From positions 13,394 through 77,393 of the forward strand of contig QZKU01000019.1 of NCBI GenBank assembly GCA_003598085.1: a DNA stretch of 64,000 bases. The letters are read 5' to 3'. Origin of the DNA: Candidatus Abyssobacteria bacterium SURF_5 (GTDB lineage Bacteria > Abyssobacteria > SURF-5). Under the pieces are notes generated by a model. It searched no databases. It worked only from the letters and a program-made list of their open reading frames with translations, and had not been told where the DNA came from. The position numbers were made by a program, and so were the translations under genes. Below, piece after piece: positions 18,205 to 26,930 of the stretch (position 1 is its first letter; the number at the start of each line of letters is the position of its first letter).

Positions 18205-18684
18205 GTGAGGATCGGCTTGGGCTACGATATCCATCGTTTGGCGCCATCGGAAACCGGGATCATACTCGGCGGCGTACAGATACCGCTGAACAGGCGTTTG
18301 GTCGGGCATTCCGACGGTGATGCACTATGCCATGCAATCATCGACGCACTGCTCGGAGCCGCGAATCTCGGAGATATCGGCCAAAAATTCCCGGACACCG
18401 ATTTGACATACAAGGACATCTCGAGTCTTGAACTTCTGAAACGGACGGCTGCATGGCTGCGTTCCGCTGGTTTTGCCGTCATAAATATCGATGCCGTCGT
18501 CGTGGCCGAGGTTCCGCGCGTGGCGCCCCATAAGGAGGAGATGGCGCGAAATATCGCCGCCATACTGGGCATCGACCCTTCTCGGGTAAGTATCAAGGGA
18601 AAGACAGCGGAAGGTCTGGGGGCCATTGGCGCGGGTGAGGCCCTCTGCGTTCACGCCGTCGCCTTGGTAGAAGAGGAAAAATGA
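18205..18684 (+). CDS. ispF: 2-C-methyl-D-erythritol 2,4-cyclodiphosphate synthase
   Basis: 159 residues, GTG start, full family length. Cyclises CDP-ME 2-phosphate with release of CMP. Zinc ligands are Asp8 and His10 in GYDIHRL and the His in VGHSDGDAL; the C-terminal SIKGKTAEGLG binds the cytidine moiety. It follows ispD after 5 bp and overlaps gltX by 4 bp. Confidence 0.97.
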   Translation: MRIGLGYDIHRLAPSETGIILGGVQIPLNRRLVGHSDGDALCHAIIDALLGAANLGDIGQKFPDTDLTYKDISSLELLKRTAAWLRSAGFAVINIDAVVVAEVPRVAPHKEEMARNIAAILGIDPSRVSIKGKTAEGLGAIGAGEALCVHAVALVEEEK

Positions 18685-20132
18685 GCGAAGTGCGCGTCAG
18701 ATTTGCGCCGAGTCCGACAGGCTACCTGCACATTGGCGGTGCGAGGACGGCGTTGATCAACTGGGCGTTCGCCAGGCGTCATGGCGGCATCTTCATATTG
18801 CGCATTGAGGATACGGACGTGGTGCGTTCGACCATGGCGTCGTTTGAATCGATCATTGCTTCCTTGAAATGGCTGGGGCTGGAGTGGGATGAGGGCGCCG
18901 AGAAAGGCGGTCCGTATGGTCCATATCATCAATCGGAGAATTTCGCCAACTACAAACAGAAGGCGGATGAGCTGCTGAAATCGGGTCACGCTTATCATTG
19001 TTATTGTCTGCCGGACGAACTGGACGAAAGACGTAAGCTGGCGCTGAAGGAGGGGGGGCCGTCCGGATACGACAAGCGGTGCCGAAGTCTTTCGGCGGCG
19101 CAGGTGGCTGAGTTCGCGAGCAAAGGAAGACAGCCGGTAGTGAGGTTCAAGGTGCCCGACGACCGGTCCATTATCGTTGACGACATCGTCCGCGGACGCG
19201 TCACGTTCGCACGCGGCATCATCAGCGACTTTGTCATTTTGCGAGCCGATCAGACGCCGACTTTCCATTTTGCCAACGTGATCGACGATTTGCGGATGCG
19301 GATTACACATGTGATCCGGGGAGAAGACCACCTCTCGAACACTCCGCGCCACGTGCTGCTCTTCGAGGCCTTTGGCGCGCGCCCGCCGAAGTTCGCCCAT
19401 CTCTCGCTGATACTCGGCCCCGATGGCGCGCGTCTGAGCAAACGACACGGCGCGACGGCGGTCGAGGAGTTTCGTGATGCCGGCTACCTTCCTGAGGCGC
19501 TCGTCAACTGGCTTGCGCTCCTCGGTTTTGCGCCGCCGGACGGCAACGAAGTTTTCGGCATGAATGAATTTGCTCAGGAATTCGATCTGAACGTTCTGGG
19601 CAAAAGCGCGGCGATCTTCGACCGCGCCAAGCTCGACTGGCTCAACGGCACGTACATTCGCAAGATGCCGCCCGAGCGGCTCGGACAGCTCTGCAGGCCG
19701 TACCTCGAGCGGGCGGGCTACGATATGTCCGCATATAGCGATGCCGCTCTCGGCGAAATCGCCGTCTCTATCAGAGGAAACATGGCAGTGCTTTCCGATA
19801 GCGTCGAGCAGGCGGCGCCGTATTTCAAGACCATCGAAGATCTCCTCGAAGCGGACGCACGCGAATATCTGAAAGCCAATGCTGTCTCGAGGGGTGTTCT
19901 GACTGCGTTCGCGGAGGAGTTGAGGAATCGGCAGAAAATTGAATTGACCGATGTATCGGCAATTGGAAAATCCATTCAGAAGACCACAGGCGTGAAAGGC
20001 AAAGAGCTGTATATGCCCATCCGCGCCGCCGTCACTGGCAGACTTCACGGCCCCGAATTGGCGAAGGCGATTCCACTGCTGGGCAAAGAGAAATGCCTGC
20101 AACGCGTCGAGCGGGTGCTGGAACTGCTTTGA
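18681..20132 (+). CDS. gltX: Glutamyl-tRNA synthetase
   Basis: 483-residue class I synthetase, cytoplasmic. RFAPSPTGYLHIGGARTAL contains the HIGH motif (17-20); GARLSKRHGA is the KMSKS-type loop near residue 250. The C-terminal helical domain (about 330-483) reads the anticodon. Whether it is discriminating (Glu only) cannot be decided here. The start ATG overlaps ispF by 4 bp, making it the last gene of the coupled run. Confidence 0.97.
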   Translation: MSEVRVRFAPSPTGYLHIGGARTALINWAFARRHGGIFILRIEDTDVVRSTMASFESIIASLKWLGLEWDEGAEKGGPYGPYHQSENFANYKQKADELLKSGHAYHCYCLPDELDERRKLALKEGGPSGYDKRCRSLSAAQVAEFASKGRQPVVRFKVPDDRSIIVDDIVRGRVTFARGIISDFVILRADQTPTFHFANVIDDLRMRITHVIRGEDHLSNTPRHVLLFEAFGARPPKFAHLSLILGPDGARLSKRHGATAVEEFRDAGYLPEALVNWLALLGFAPPDGNEVFGMNEFAQEFDLNVLGKSAAIFDRAKLDWLNGTYIRKMPPERLGQLCRPYLERAGYDMSAYSDAALGEIAVSIRGNMAVLSDSVEQAAPYFKTIEDLLEADAREYLKANAVSRGVLTAFAEELRNRQKIELTDVSAIGKSIQKTTGVKGKELYMPIRAAVTGRLHGPELAKAIPLLGKEKCLQRVERVLELL

Positions 20133-20154
20133 TGCTGTAACCTGCAGAAAAAAC

Positions 20155-20183
20155 TTGCATTCAACAAAAGGCTCTGGTAGAAT
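20155..20183 (+). promoter_or_regulatory. Sigma-70 promoter of the HU/IHF gene
   Basis: TTGCAT (20155-20160), 17-bp spacer, TAGAAT (20178-20183), leaving a leader of about 95 nt before the GTG start. Confidence 0.55.
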
Positions 20184-20283
20184 TACGCCCGATTCAGTGA
20201 TCGCAAGAAGTTGCCTCAAAATATTGGTTCGAGTTCCACGAGGGCGAATCTCAGGGGAAAGGATAACAGGGGGTGACGTCGAA

Positions 20284-20556
20284 GTGACTAAACAAGAACT
20301 TGTCGACATCGTGTCAGAAAAGAGCGGCCTCACCAAGAAGGAAACTGGAACGGTCGTTGACATAATCCTGAATACCATAACCGAAACCATGAAGCGCGGC
20401 GAGAAAGTGTCGCTCGTCGGTTTCGGTACGTTCGACATAAAACGGCGCAAAGCCCGTGAAGGCCGCAATCCCGCCACGGGCGAAACAATTCAGATAGAAT
20501 CGCGAGTCGTGCCCTCGTTCAAAGCCGGCCGCCAGCTCAAGGAAGCGCTGTCCTAA
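20284..20556 (+). CDS. HU/IHF-family DNA-bending protein
   Basis: 90 residues from GTG 20284 behind a GGGGGTGA site; this gives the exact family length with VTKQELVDIVSEKSGLTKKE at the N-terminus. VSLVGFGTFDIKRRKAREGR is the bacterial histone-like signature, followed by NPATGETIQI, whose proline intercalates between DNA bases. A MerR gene next door is the arrangement seen for ihfA in many proteobacteria, so it may be an IHF alpha-like subunit. Confidence 0.93.
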   Translation: MTKQELVDIVSEKSGLTKKETGTVVDIILNTITETMKRGEKVSLVGFGTFDIKRRKAREGRNPATGETIQIESRVVPSFKAGRQLKEALS

Positions 20557-20653
20557 CGCCTTCTGAATCGCGGCTGCTCTTTTCTTCATTCGGAAAGCTT
20601 CTCAGTCGGGGTATGCCCCGGGAAGGCCTGTTATCGGGGGCGCTTCGGGTGAT

Positions 20654-21013
20654 GTGGTGACCATGGATGGAAAAGCACCCAGGAAGATCTACTTCTCCAT
20701 CGGAGAAGTCAGCGCGATGACCGACATTCCTCAGCACGTGCTCCGCTATTGGGAAGACGTATTCCCCACGCTCAACCCGCCGAAACGGCGCAATGGCAGC
20801 CGGGCCTATCGCCAGCAGGACATCGAAAAGGTGCGCCTGATCAAGCGCCTGCTCTATAGCGAAGGCTACACCATCCGGGGCGCGCGCAAGAAGCTGCGCG
20901 ATGAAAAAATCGAGACCGAAAAAGCGGAGAAGGCGCACACGTTTTCCGATGCGCTTTCCGATGTCGAGAGACGGCTGCAGAATATCATCGAGATGCTCGA
21001 CTCGGGCGTCTGA
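20654..21013 (+). CDS. MerR-family regulator
   Basis: 119 residues. IYFSIGEVSAMTDIPQHVLRYWEDVFP is the winged-helix recognition region, and NGSRAYRQQDIEKVRLIKRLL the wing. A short coiled coil (about 85-115) replaces any ligand domain. Three starts are possible (GTG 20654, GTG 20657, ATG 20663). MerR proteins of this short type commonly follow ihfA, with unknown targets. There is no cysteine cluster, so metal sensing is unlikely. Confidence 0.9.
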   Translation: MVTMDGKAPRKIYFSIGEVSAMTDIPQHVLRYWEDVFPTLNPPKRRNGSRAYRQQDIEKVRLIKRLLYSEGYTIRGARKKLRDEKIETEKAEKAHTFSDALSDVERRLQNIIEMLDSGV

Positions 21014-21226
21014 CAATCTTCAACCTGCCCTTTTCCTGATGCGGCGCCGAATCTCATTTTGCATTTCAAAATACCGCCTTCGGTTCATCTTGGACGGGAG
21101 TGGTTCAAGTTGAAATGCAAAATGGATGATAGGGGAGTGGAAAGAACGCAGAGTTGAGCATCTTGCCTTTGGACAGAAGAACAATCTGAAGGTTCAGGAA
21201 GGCTACCGGTTCTTTTCGCCTTCAGC

Positions 21227-21255
21227 TTGAGTTTTGCCTCAACGTGCGATACAAT
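21227..21255 (+). promoter_or_regulatory. Promoter of the tRNA-Pro gene
   Basis: TTGAGT (21227-21232), 17-bp spacer, TACAAT (21250-21255), 18 bp before the mature tRNA 5' end. Confidence 0.55.
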
Positions 21256-21273
21256 AAGCTTGAAAGACACCAT

Positions 21274-21347
21274 CGGGGCGTGGCGCAGTTGGTTAGCGTG
21301 CTTGACTGGGGGTCAAGAGGTCGCTGGTTCAAATCCAGTCGCCCCGA
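21274..21347 (+). tRNA. tRNA-Pro (anticodon GGG)
   Basis: A full cloverleaf: acceptor CGGGGCG pairs with CGCCCCG, anticodon stem CTTGA/TCAAG with loop CTGGGGG giving anticodon GGG, T arm CTGGTTCAAATCCAG, discriminator A. The next bases are CCC, so the CCA end is not encoded and must be added after processing. The 5' C is typical of proline tRNAs. No integrase or duplicated 3' end is seen nearby. Confidence 0.93.
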
Positions 21348-21368
21348 CCCAGGCAGATCGTTGATCTG

Positions 21369-21403
21369 AGGCCACTTGGGAAGCAGCCCGAGTGGCCTTA
21401 ATC
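21369..21403 (+). terminator. Hairpin terminator after tRNA-Pro
   Basis: AGGCCACTTGGG (21369-21380) pairs with CCCGAGTGGCCT (21387-21398), 12 bp with one G-U, 6-nt loop, followed by a weak T-rich stretch. It may also end the opposing DUF362 transcript. Confidence 0.6.
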
Positions 21404-21532
21404 CTTTCCAGTAAGAGATATGACCCATCTCCTTCTTTACGTCATCGACCGACTCGTGAAAGGTTCCGACGGCGATGCACCTGATAATGTAAACTACGAT
21501 ATATAAAATATCCGGAACCCGAGAACAACTGG

Positions 21533-22855
21533 TTATGTGAGCCTGAAGTGCTTTATCTGGTAATCCGGGTTATTCTTGTAAACTTGAAACCGCGGCAGCG
21601 GAAGCAGCCCGATTCCAAAGGAAACCTTCAAGAGATAGAGCGCCGTCCGGCCATAGAACGCGATTTTGCCGGGCAAGCTCTGCATCTGTCCCGTTAAGAA
21701 AAAGAAGGACGTCCAGAATTTTGGGGGACATCCCTCGAGTTGCATGGCTTTATCAAGATGCTTGTTGTACTTGATGGCGCAGTTGCCGAACAAGAGTGTG
21801 CGCGGCGAGTTGCGTTCCTCCTTATAGCTTTTCCCAAAGATTATCCTCAGATCGTTAAAATCCTGGTTGCGGCTCAAGGCGGCGAGAAGCAGCGACGGCC
21901 CCGACAGGTTGGCGAAACATTGCGAGCATGCGGCGTCGGTAAAAGCCAGCACCTCGTAACCGGTGTGTCCTGAAGCCGGCATATCCTCGGCCGCTATCGA
22001 GCGCCATTCGAGATATTTAGTATGATCCTCGACTCGCTCCCCCCTGACTTCGATCGCATCCGGCTTCTCGAGAACGTCCATTCTTTTGTGACGCTCGGCA
22101 TAAATCCTGAGATGTTCTGATTCAGTCGGTTTCGCTCCCAGCAGGCGAGCGCCCACGGCGTCGGCAGCCAGGAAATCGGTTGAGGCCACAAGTATCCCGC
22201 GGGCGCGGCCTGTGCCGATGGTGGCGTCGGGACCCTTCTCCATCGCGTAGATGCCGTCAATGATGACCAGGTGCTGCGGCACGGCTTCCACCAGACGGGA
22301 GATACGGTAATGAATGGTGCCGTGTTCCCCATGGAAATATCTCTTCGAGGCCAGGCTCATGCAGCCTTTGAGGTTCTTGCTCGAGAGGGAAACCCTCGTG
22401 TCCTGGTGCGTCTTGAGGACAGGCAAATTAATGAAAAAGTCGGTGTCAAGGGCCGCCTCCGCAATGTTCATGGGGACGTCCTCAACCATGATCTTTTTGT
22501 GAGGTCCCGCGTTGAAATCGATCAGCTTGACTCCGTACTTCCTGGCCAGCCGATCGAAATGAATCCATTTGTAGCCCTTCATGGTATTCGTGCCGAGTTC
22601 GTCGGTGACGGTGCCTTCTCCGATGCTGATGTCTCTGACGCCGAAATCCTTCAACGCGCGCACCGTCCCCTCCACAACTGCCGTCGTGGTGACGGTTCCG
22701 TATGGCGGGATGAAGCCGCCTCCCGCCGTGCAGATGTTGGGCTTGAGCAGGACCCTGTCGCTCGCCTTGAGAGCCTTGAAGCCCTCGCACATTTGAATCG
22801 CGTTCGCCACCGAACCAACGTCCGTGTACCGTACGATAGAAACGATCGGTTTCAT
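21533..22855 (-). CDS. DUF362-family protein
   Basis: 440 residues from ATG 22855, chosen over an upstream in-frame GTG because GGGGAGG lies 9 bp before it. LLKPNICTAGGG, INLPVLKTHQDTRVSLSSKN and LKGCMSL are the conserved DUF362 blocks. The usual ferredoxin tail is absent; the last 120 residues instead contain two hydrophobic stretches (around TSFFFLTGQM and LYLLKVSFGIGLLPL). DUF362 proteins are often linked to Fe-S or cell-envelope enzymes, but the reaction is unknown. It is the last gene of the TetR-headed minus-strand cluster. Confidence 0.85.
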   Translation of the reverse strand: MKPIVSIVRYTDVGSVANAIQMCEGFKALKASDRVLLKPNICTAGGGFIPPYGTVTTTAVVEGTVRALKDFGVRDISIGEGTVTDELGTNTMKGYKWIHFDRLARKYGVKLIDFNAGPHKKIMVEDVPMNIAEAALDTDFFINLPVLKTHQDTRVSLSSKNLKGCMSLASKRYFHGEHGTIHYRISRLVEAVPQHLVIIDGIYAMEKGPDATIGTGRARGILVASTDFLAADAVGARLLGAKPTESEHLRIYAERHKRMDVLEKPDAIEVRGERVEDHTKYLEWRSIAAEDMPASGHTGYEVLAFTDAACSQCFANLSGPSLLLAALSRNQDFNDLRIIFGKSYKEERNSPRTLLFGNCAIKYNKHLDKAMQLEGCPPKFWTSFFFLTGQMQSLPGKIAFYGRTALYLLKVSFGIGLLPLPRFQVYKNNPDYQIKHFRLT

Positions 22856-22899
22856 TATGCCGTACCTCCCCACTGATAAATAATGCGAAATACTCGCTT

Positions 22900-24216
22900 C
22901 TACTTTCCCATATCCAGCATCAAGTCCAATATTCTGAAATACGACTTGTAGGCATTGATTCCGAGATACATGACGGATGCGGAAGGAACGCCGAAGACGG
23001 CCTTGTTTATCAACATGTGGTCGGTTAATTCGGTCTTCTCACCGGCCATCAACTCGGCAAGCATCTTGCCGGCAAGTTGACTGAATGTAACTCCATGTCC
23101 GTTGTAGCCCATGCTGTAATATATGTTCCGGTGTTTGCCCGTCCTGCCTATTGACGGCAGGAAGTCGAGTGTGATGCCGATCCGCCCTCCCCACTGGTGA
23201 GTCACCTCGATGCCCTTCAGGAAGGGGAACGTTTTGATCAAGAGTCGGAAGTGACTCCGATACTCGCTGGGACGGTGGCTGTAGTCCCGATCCACACGGT
23301 AAAAGTATAACGCATCGTTATCGATAAAAAGGAGTCGGTTGTCGGCCGTGAGGCGCCCCATCCAGAACAGGTTCTTTTGGTTGAAAACGGCGAATTTCCC
23401 TGCCCAGCGGAATTCATCCATCTGTCCCTTCGTCAGCGGTTCAGTAACAATATTATATACGTAAAAGGGCAGCACCTTGTACCGGAATAATCCGAGAGGA
23501 TTTTCATAAGCATTTGTCGCCATGACGATGGTCGCCGCTCTCACGTGGGCTAACGGCGTGTATAATGATATTGTGGATCCGGGCTCCATGTGGGCGCAGT
23601 GGGAATATTCATAGACCTCGACACCGAGGGATTCCACTACTTTTCTCATCCCGCGCACGAATTTCGCAGGGTTAAGCTTTCCCTCGTCCGGCGAATAAAG
23701 GCCCGCGAAGGCATCGAGCGCTCCAAGACGGCTGTGAACCTCCTGTCTTTCAAGCCATGTCACCGGCGCGCCTGTTTCTTCGCAGGCCCGGGCTTCTTGC
23801 TCGAGCAGCTTCATGGCTTTACCATTCTCGGCAATGACCAAGCGCCCGCTCCTCTCGTAATCACAATCGATGCCATGTTCTTTAACCAGTTCTTCAAAAA
23901 GCAGGAAACCCTGAGCCGCAAGCTGTTGGAGCCTCGCCGCTTTTTCTCTTCCATGCGTCTTTTTCAGGAGGAGGGCGCTGTTGCCTAGCATTCCGGTTGC
24001 AATGCCCGAGTTGCGGCCGGAGGACCCGAATCCTATGAATTTGCTCTCAAGCACGATGACCCGTTTCTCGGGAAATCGTTTCTTGATAAAGTAAGCAGAG
24101 GCCAGGCCCGTGAGCCCCCCGCCGACAATGGCGACGTCAGTCTTAAGGTCTCCCGTCAAAGAAGGCCCTGGCTCATAGGGTGCATCCAACCAAAGGTTAT
24201 CTCGTGCGGTTCGCAT
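22900..24216 (-). CDS. FAD-dependent oxidoreductase, DAO family
   Basis: 438 residues. The N-terminal VAIVGGGLTGLASAYFIKKR binds FAD, and GFGSSGRNSGIATG is the motif seen in PuuB/OrdL-type amine oxidases. The C-terminal MGYNGHGVTFSQLAGKMLAE is the second FAD-contact block. Such enzymes oxidise secondary amines or amino acids such as gamma-glutamylputrescine, sarcosine or glycine. The substrate here is unknown. No cysteine-linked flavin motif is evident. It lies 84 bp from the next FAD enzyme in the same direction. Confidence 0.88.
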   Translation of the reverse strand: MRTARDNLWLDAPYEPGPSLTGDLKTDVAIVGGGLTGLASAYFIKKRFPEKRVIVLESKFIGFGSSGRNSGIATGMLGNSALLLKKTHGREKAARLQQLAAQGFLLFEELVKEHGIDCDYERSGRLVIAENGKAMKLLEQEARACEETGAPVTWLERQEVHSRLGALDAFAGLYSPDEGKLNPAKFVRGMRKVVESLGVEVYEYSHCAHMEPGSTISLYTPLAHVRAATIVMATNAYENPLGLFRYKVLPFYVYNIVTEPLTKGQMDEFRWAGKFAVFNQKNLFWMGRLTADNRLLFIDNDALYFYRVDRDYSHRPSEYRSHFRLLIKTFPFLKGIEVTHQWGGRIGITLDFLPSIGRTGKHRNIYYSMGYNGHGVTFSQLAGKMLAELMAGEKTELTDHMLINKAVFGVPSASVMYLGINAYKSYFRILDLMLDMGK

Positions 24217-24300
24217 TGACCGATTTCCTCTCTTGCATCAGGGTATGGAAAGAGTAAATGGCGATGCCCTTATCTCCCCTGGGAAGAGCAATTGATTTGA

Positions 24301-25617
24301 TTATGCCGTCCCTCCCCATTGGCAGACGCGGCTGACGGCTTCCGCTGCGCTCGCCATCGCTCCTTCCATGGCGGAACCGCCGAAGACGTCACTTACAAAC
24401 GAAACCCCCTTCAATTGCTCGGCCTTCTTTTTGAAATCCAAAATTCGACGATGAGAGCCGACAGGGTATCGCGCCGTCGCATATGGATGACGAAATACTG
24501 TAGCTTCCTCGACCCATTTGGAAAAGCCCGGAACCATAACCTCGATGTCTTCCTGCGCTTTCTTTAGGATTTCATCATCCGGTTGGTCAATGAGGTTCAA
24601 CGACAGCGGATGGCCGGACCATCCGGTCAGTATGCTCTTACCGCTCGGCACCATCTCGGGAACCTTGGCCCACGCATCGATTGCAAACCAGAACGTCTTC
24701 TTCAGACCCGGGTCATTGAAATAGTTCCAGACATCCTTGCGGAGCGGGCGGTCAAGATAAAAGACCGGCATCGGGAGCGGCGCGTAAACGATCGAGTCAA
24801 AAAACTCTTTCTGTTCTTCAAGCTCTTCAGGCATGAGACGAGACGCCGAAGGCGGCGCTACCGCCACAATCACGTGCCCGGCCTTCTTGATCGTTCCTTG
24901 TTTCTCCATCTGGACTCCGACAATCCTGCCTTTTTCCGCTACCAGTTGCCGCACGGGCGATTCATATTGTACCGGCAATTGCCTGGCAAGTTCCTCGGTG
25001 AGAGAGCTCACGCCGCGCGTCAGACTAAGAAAATCGGTCAACATGGTCATGCGAAATTGATGGAGGTAATGGTACAGGTTGATCCATTCCGGCATCCCCG
25101 TATTCTCGCCCTGGCTTACGACGGTGACGATGTAATCCCTTATCGGCTGGTCCTTGCGGTTCGGGTACAGGTCGAGCGGCATCACGTTATCATACTCAGG
25201 GATGTCTCTCGCTATTCGATACATCGGGAAGCGCTTGCCCAACAGAAAATACTTGATGAGAAAGCAGTAGAGCTGCAGGTTGCCTCGCACACCGAGCATC
25301 TTCATCCAGGGGTCTCGATGGCCGAAAAGTTGAGTCGAGCCGTCTCTGAGAGAGAATTGGGTTTTTCCTTTGATGGGGCGCCATGAATGGCTTAGATTGG
25401 CCGCATCCGCCAGCTCGAATGCGTATCGGTAGTTGGAATGATAAAATTGGGCGCCGACGTCCACGCGGTCTCCCTTGCGCTCCAGGAATACCATGCGTCC
25501 GCCCGGCCGATCGGAACCTTCGAGGATCTTTACTTCATAGCCTCTCTGGCAGAGCCAATAACCGGCGGCAAGGCCGCCGATGCCAGCCCCGATGATAATC
25601 ACTTTTCCGCTTGCCAT
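24301..25617 (-). CDS. FAD-dependent amine-oxidase/phytoene-desaturase-like enzyme
   Basis: 438 residues. VIIIGAGIGGLAAGYWLCQR, then ILEGSDRPGGRM, give the GxGxxG fold and the second GGR motif of the flavin-containing amine oxidase/protoporphyrinogen oxidase superfamily. The C-terminal FVSDVFGGSAMEGAMASA closes the FAD site. The middle is lipid-enzyme-like and hydrophobic, as in carotenoid or sterol desaturases. The ATG lies 117 bp downstream of the small membrane gene. Family confident; substrate unknown. Confidence 0.85.
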   Translation of the reverse strand: MASGKVIIIGAGIGGLAAGYWLCQRGYEVKILEGSDRPGGRMVFLERKGDRVDVGAQFYHSNYRYAFELADAANLSHSWRPIKGKTQFSLRDGSTQLFGHRDPWMKMLGVRGNLQLYCFLIKYFLLGKRFPMYRIARDIPEYDNVMPLDLYPNRKDQPIRDYIVTVVSQGENTGMPEWINLYHYLHQFRMTMLTDFLSLTRGVSSLTEELARQLPVQYESPVRQLVAEKGRIVGVQMEKQGTIKKAGHVIVAVAPPSASRLMPEELEEQKEFFDSIVYAPLPMPVFYLDRPLRKDVWNYFNDPGLKKTFWFAIDAWAKVPEMVPSGKSILTGWSGHPLSLNLIDQPDDEILKKAQEDIEVMVPGFSKWVEEATVFRHPYATARYPVGSHRRILDFKKKAEQLKGVSFVSDVFGGSAMEGAMASAAEAVSRVCQWGGTA

Positions 25618-25734
25618 TCTTGTTTCTCCTGAAGTGTCAGAGCGAGATACAATATAATGGTTGTAGTACCAATGCCGCGCCCGCCCAACTCAAAAGTTGA
25701 AAAGCCACAATGTCGATCACTCCTTTTCCCGGAA

Positions 25735-26085
25735 TCAGATCCAGATGCAGTACAGGAGCAAAACGATCGCCCCGATGGTTCCCCAATACTTGAACAGCTT
25801 GTCCCCCATGTTCTTGAACATCGCGAGGCTGACAAGGTAATTGCACAGATACATCCCCGTGATGAGGAGCGCCAGCGACTTCGGCCACGACGAGCCTGAC
25901 AGCAGTCCATACAAAACAACGGCCCAGCAAGCAGCCATTATTATCTCGCTGACGCCGAACATCCAGAGCACATTCTGCGAGATACCCATCTTCTCCGGAT
26001 TCAGTATTCCCGTAAAGACGCTGAAGGCCGCGACGGCGAAACCTATGATGCCCAGAATGGGGATCCCATATGAAATCAGCGACAT
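25735..26085 (-). CDS. Small four-helix membrane protein, unknown
   Basis: 116 residues with four predicted transmembrane helices (about 5-25, 40-63, 69-89 and 96-116), and almost nothing outside the membrane. I recognise no family motif. It starts 26 bp after the TetR gene and is therefore probably co-transcribed and TetR-controlled. It could be a quinone- or lipid-associated accessory protein for the two flavoenzymes, but that is a guess from position only. Confidence 0.65.
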   Translation of the reverse strand: MSLISYGIPILGIIGFAVAAFSVFTGILNPEKMGISQNVLWMFGVSEIIMAACWAVVLYGLLSGSSWPKSLALLITGMYLCNYLVSLAMFKNMGDKLFKYWGTIGAIVLLLYCIWI

Positions 26086-26111
26086 TTATCTTCTTCTGTT
26101 CCCATGGTTTC

Positions 26112-26717
26112 TCAATTCTCTTGCCCGGGCTTGAGATGATTGAGAAATAATTCTGCGATCTTGTCGTTAATTGCTTCGACGGGTGTCGCCATGGGATTGA
26201 CTACCCAGAGCATGGTTGTTCCTTCAAGGCTTGCGAGCATCGTATTGGCCGTAACCAGGGGATCGACTTTGGCGAAGTCTCCCGACTCGATCCCCTTGCG
26301 TATGATTCCGGCAAGCCTGCCGATAATCTGTCCGTAGCAGTCCCTTAGAGCCTCAGCGATGGACTCGTTGGTCTTGGACAGAACCCAAAACTCCACCCAC
26401 GCACGCGAGAATTCCATGTTGAAACGATTGAGATCCAGAAACCACGACCAGAAGAATTCCATCTGTTCGGTGGGCGACTCGCGCTTTTCGAGGCCTTCGG
26501 TGAACTCTGCCAGGTAGGTTTCGAGCACGTGGCCCAAGACACCCAGAACCATTGCCTCTTTGTCAATGAAATAGTGATGTAGGACCCCCTTGCTGACGCC
26601 AGCGGCCTCGGTTATTTCACGTGTCGAGGCATTTGCGAAGCCTTTCTTTGCCACGACTTTGAAAAATCCGTTGATGATCTGCTCTCGTCTGATATGCGCA
26701 ATGCTCTTTCTACCCAT
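26112..26717 (-). CDS. TetR-family repressor
   Basis: 201 residues. RREQIINGFFKVVAKKGFAN and TREITEAAGVSKGVLHHYF form the TetR helix-turn-helix; the C-terminal half is a helical ligand-binding domain without recognisable family. An AAGGAGATGAA site precedes ATG 26717. It heads a minus-strand cluster of a membrane protein, two flavoenzymes and DUF362, and a perfect palindrome lies directly behind its promoter, so autoregulation and control of the cluster are likely. The ligand is presumably a lipophilic substrate of the cluster. Confidence 0.9.
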   Translation of the reverse strand: MGRKSIAHIRREQIINGFFKVVAKKGFANASTREITEAAGVSKGVLHHYFIDKEAMVLGVLGHVLETYLAEFTEGLEKRESPTEQMEFFWSWFLDLNRFNMEFSRAWVEFWVLSKTNESIAEALRDCYGQIIGRLAGIIRKGIESGDFAKVDPLVTANTMLASLEGTTMLWVVNPMATPVEAINDKIAELFLNHLKPGQEN

Positions 26718-26744
26718 TTCATCTCCTTGGAAAGGCGATTAATA

Positions 26745-26760
26745 TATAGGGCGCCCTATA
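26745..26760. promoter_or_regulatory. 16-bp perfect palindrome, probable TetR operator
   Basis: TATAGGGCGCCCTATA is fully self-complementary. It begins 2 bp downstream of the -10 box and ends 27 bp before the tetR start codon, the classic place for a TetR-family autorepressor. Confidence 0.7.
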
Positions 26761-26762
26761 AA

Positions 26763-26791
26763 TATATATCACATCCCTCGCCTCCTGTCAA
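26763..26791 (-). promoter_or_regulatory. Sigma-70 promoter of the TetR cluster
   Basis: Minus-strand TTGACA (26791-26786), 17-bp spacer, TATATA (26768-26763), immediately followed by the palindromic operator. Confidence 0.7.
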
Positions 26792-26874
26792 GTACTGATA
26801 GGCTATTTCCAGCCCTATCAAACTCGATATTGAGGTCATGTATCCATCCATGATTCCACTGCAGAACCCCCTTT

Positions 26875-26930
26875 GGTAGGGCCGAATTCATTCGGCCAGT
26901 CTTGAATGTGCGAATAAATTCGCACCTACC
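26875..26930. repeat. Palindromic intergenic repeat, copy 1
   Basis: Two hairpins, GGCCGAAT/ATTCGGCC (26880-26897) and GTGCGAAT/ATTCGCAC (26908-26925), are enclosed by GGTAGG and CCTACC, which can pair as an outer stem. The first hairpin with its left flank (26875-26898) recurs exactly at 62231-62254, and the second recurs nearby with one extra base. This looks like a REP/BIME-type dispersed element. Confidence 0.75.

Noticed and set aside
18651-20477. 608-residue minus-strand open frame opposite gltX
   Set aside because: It lies antisense to a clear GltX with all motifs; the translation is rich in Arg and Pro with no domain, a typical shadow of GC-rich coding DNA.
21274-21532. tRNA-Pro as an integration site for a mobile element
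   Set aside because: No integrase, no repeat of the tRNA 3' end and no change of gene content type immediately downstream that would mark an att site.
24583-25386. 267-residue plus-strand frame inside the FAD oxidase
   Set aside because: Antisense to a gene with both FAD motifs; Arg/His-rich translation.
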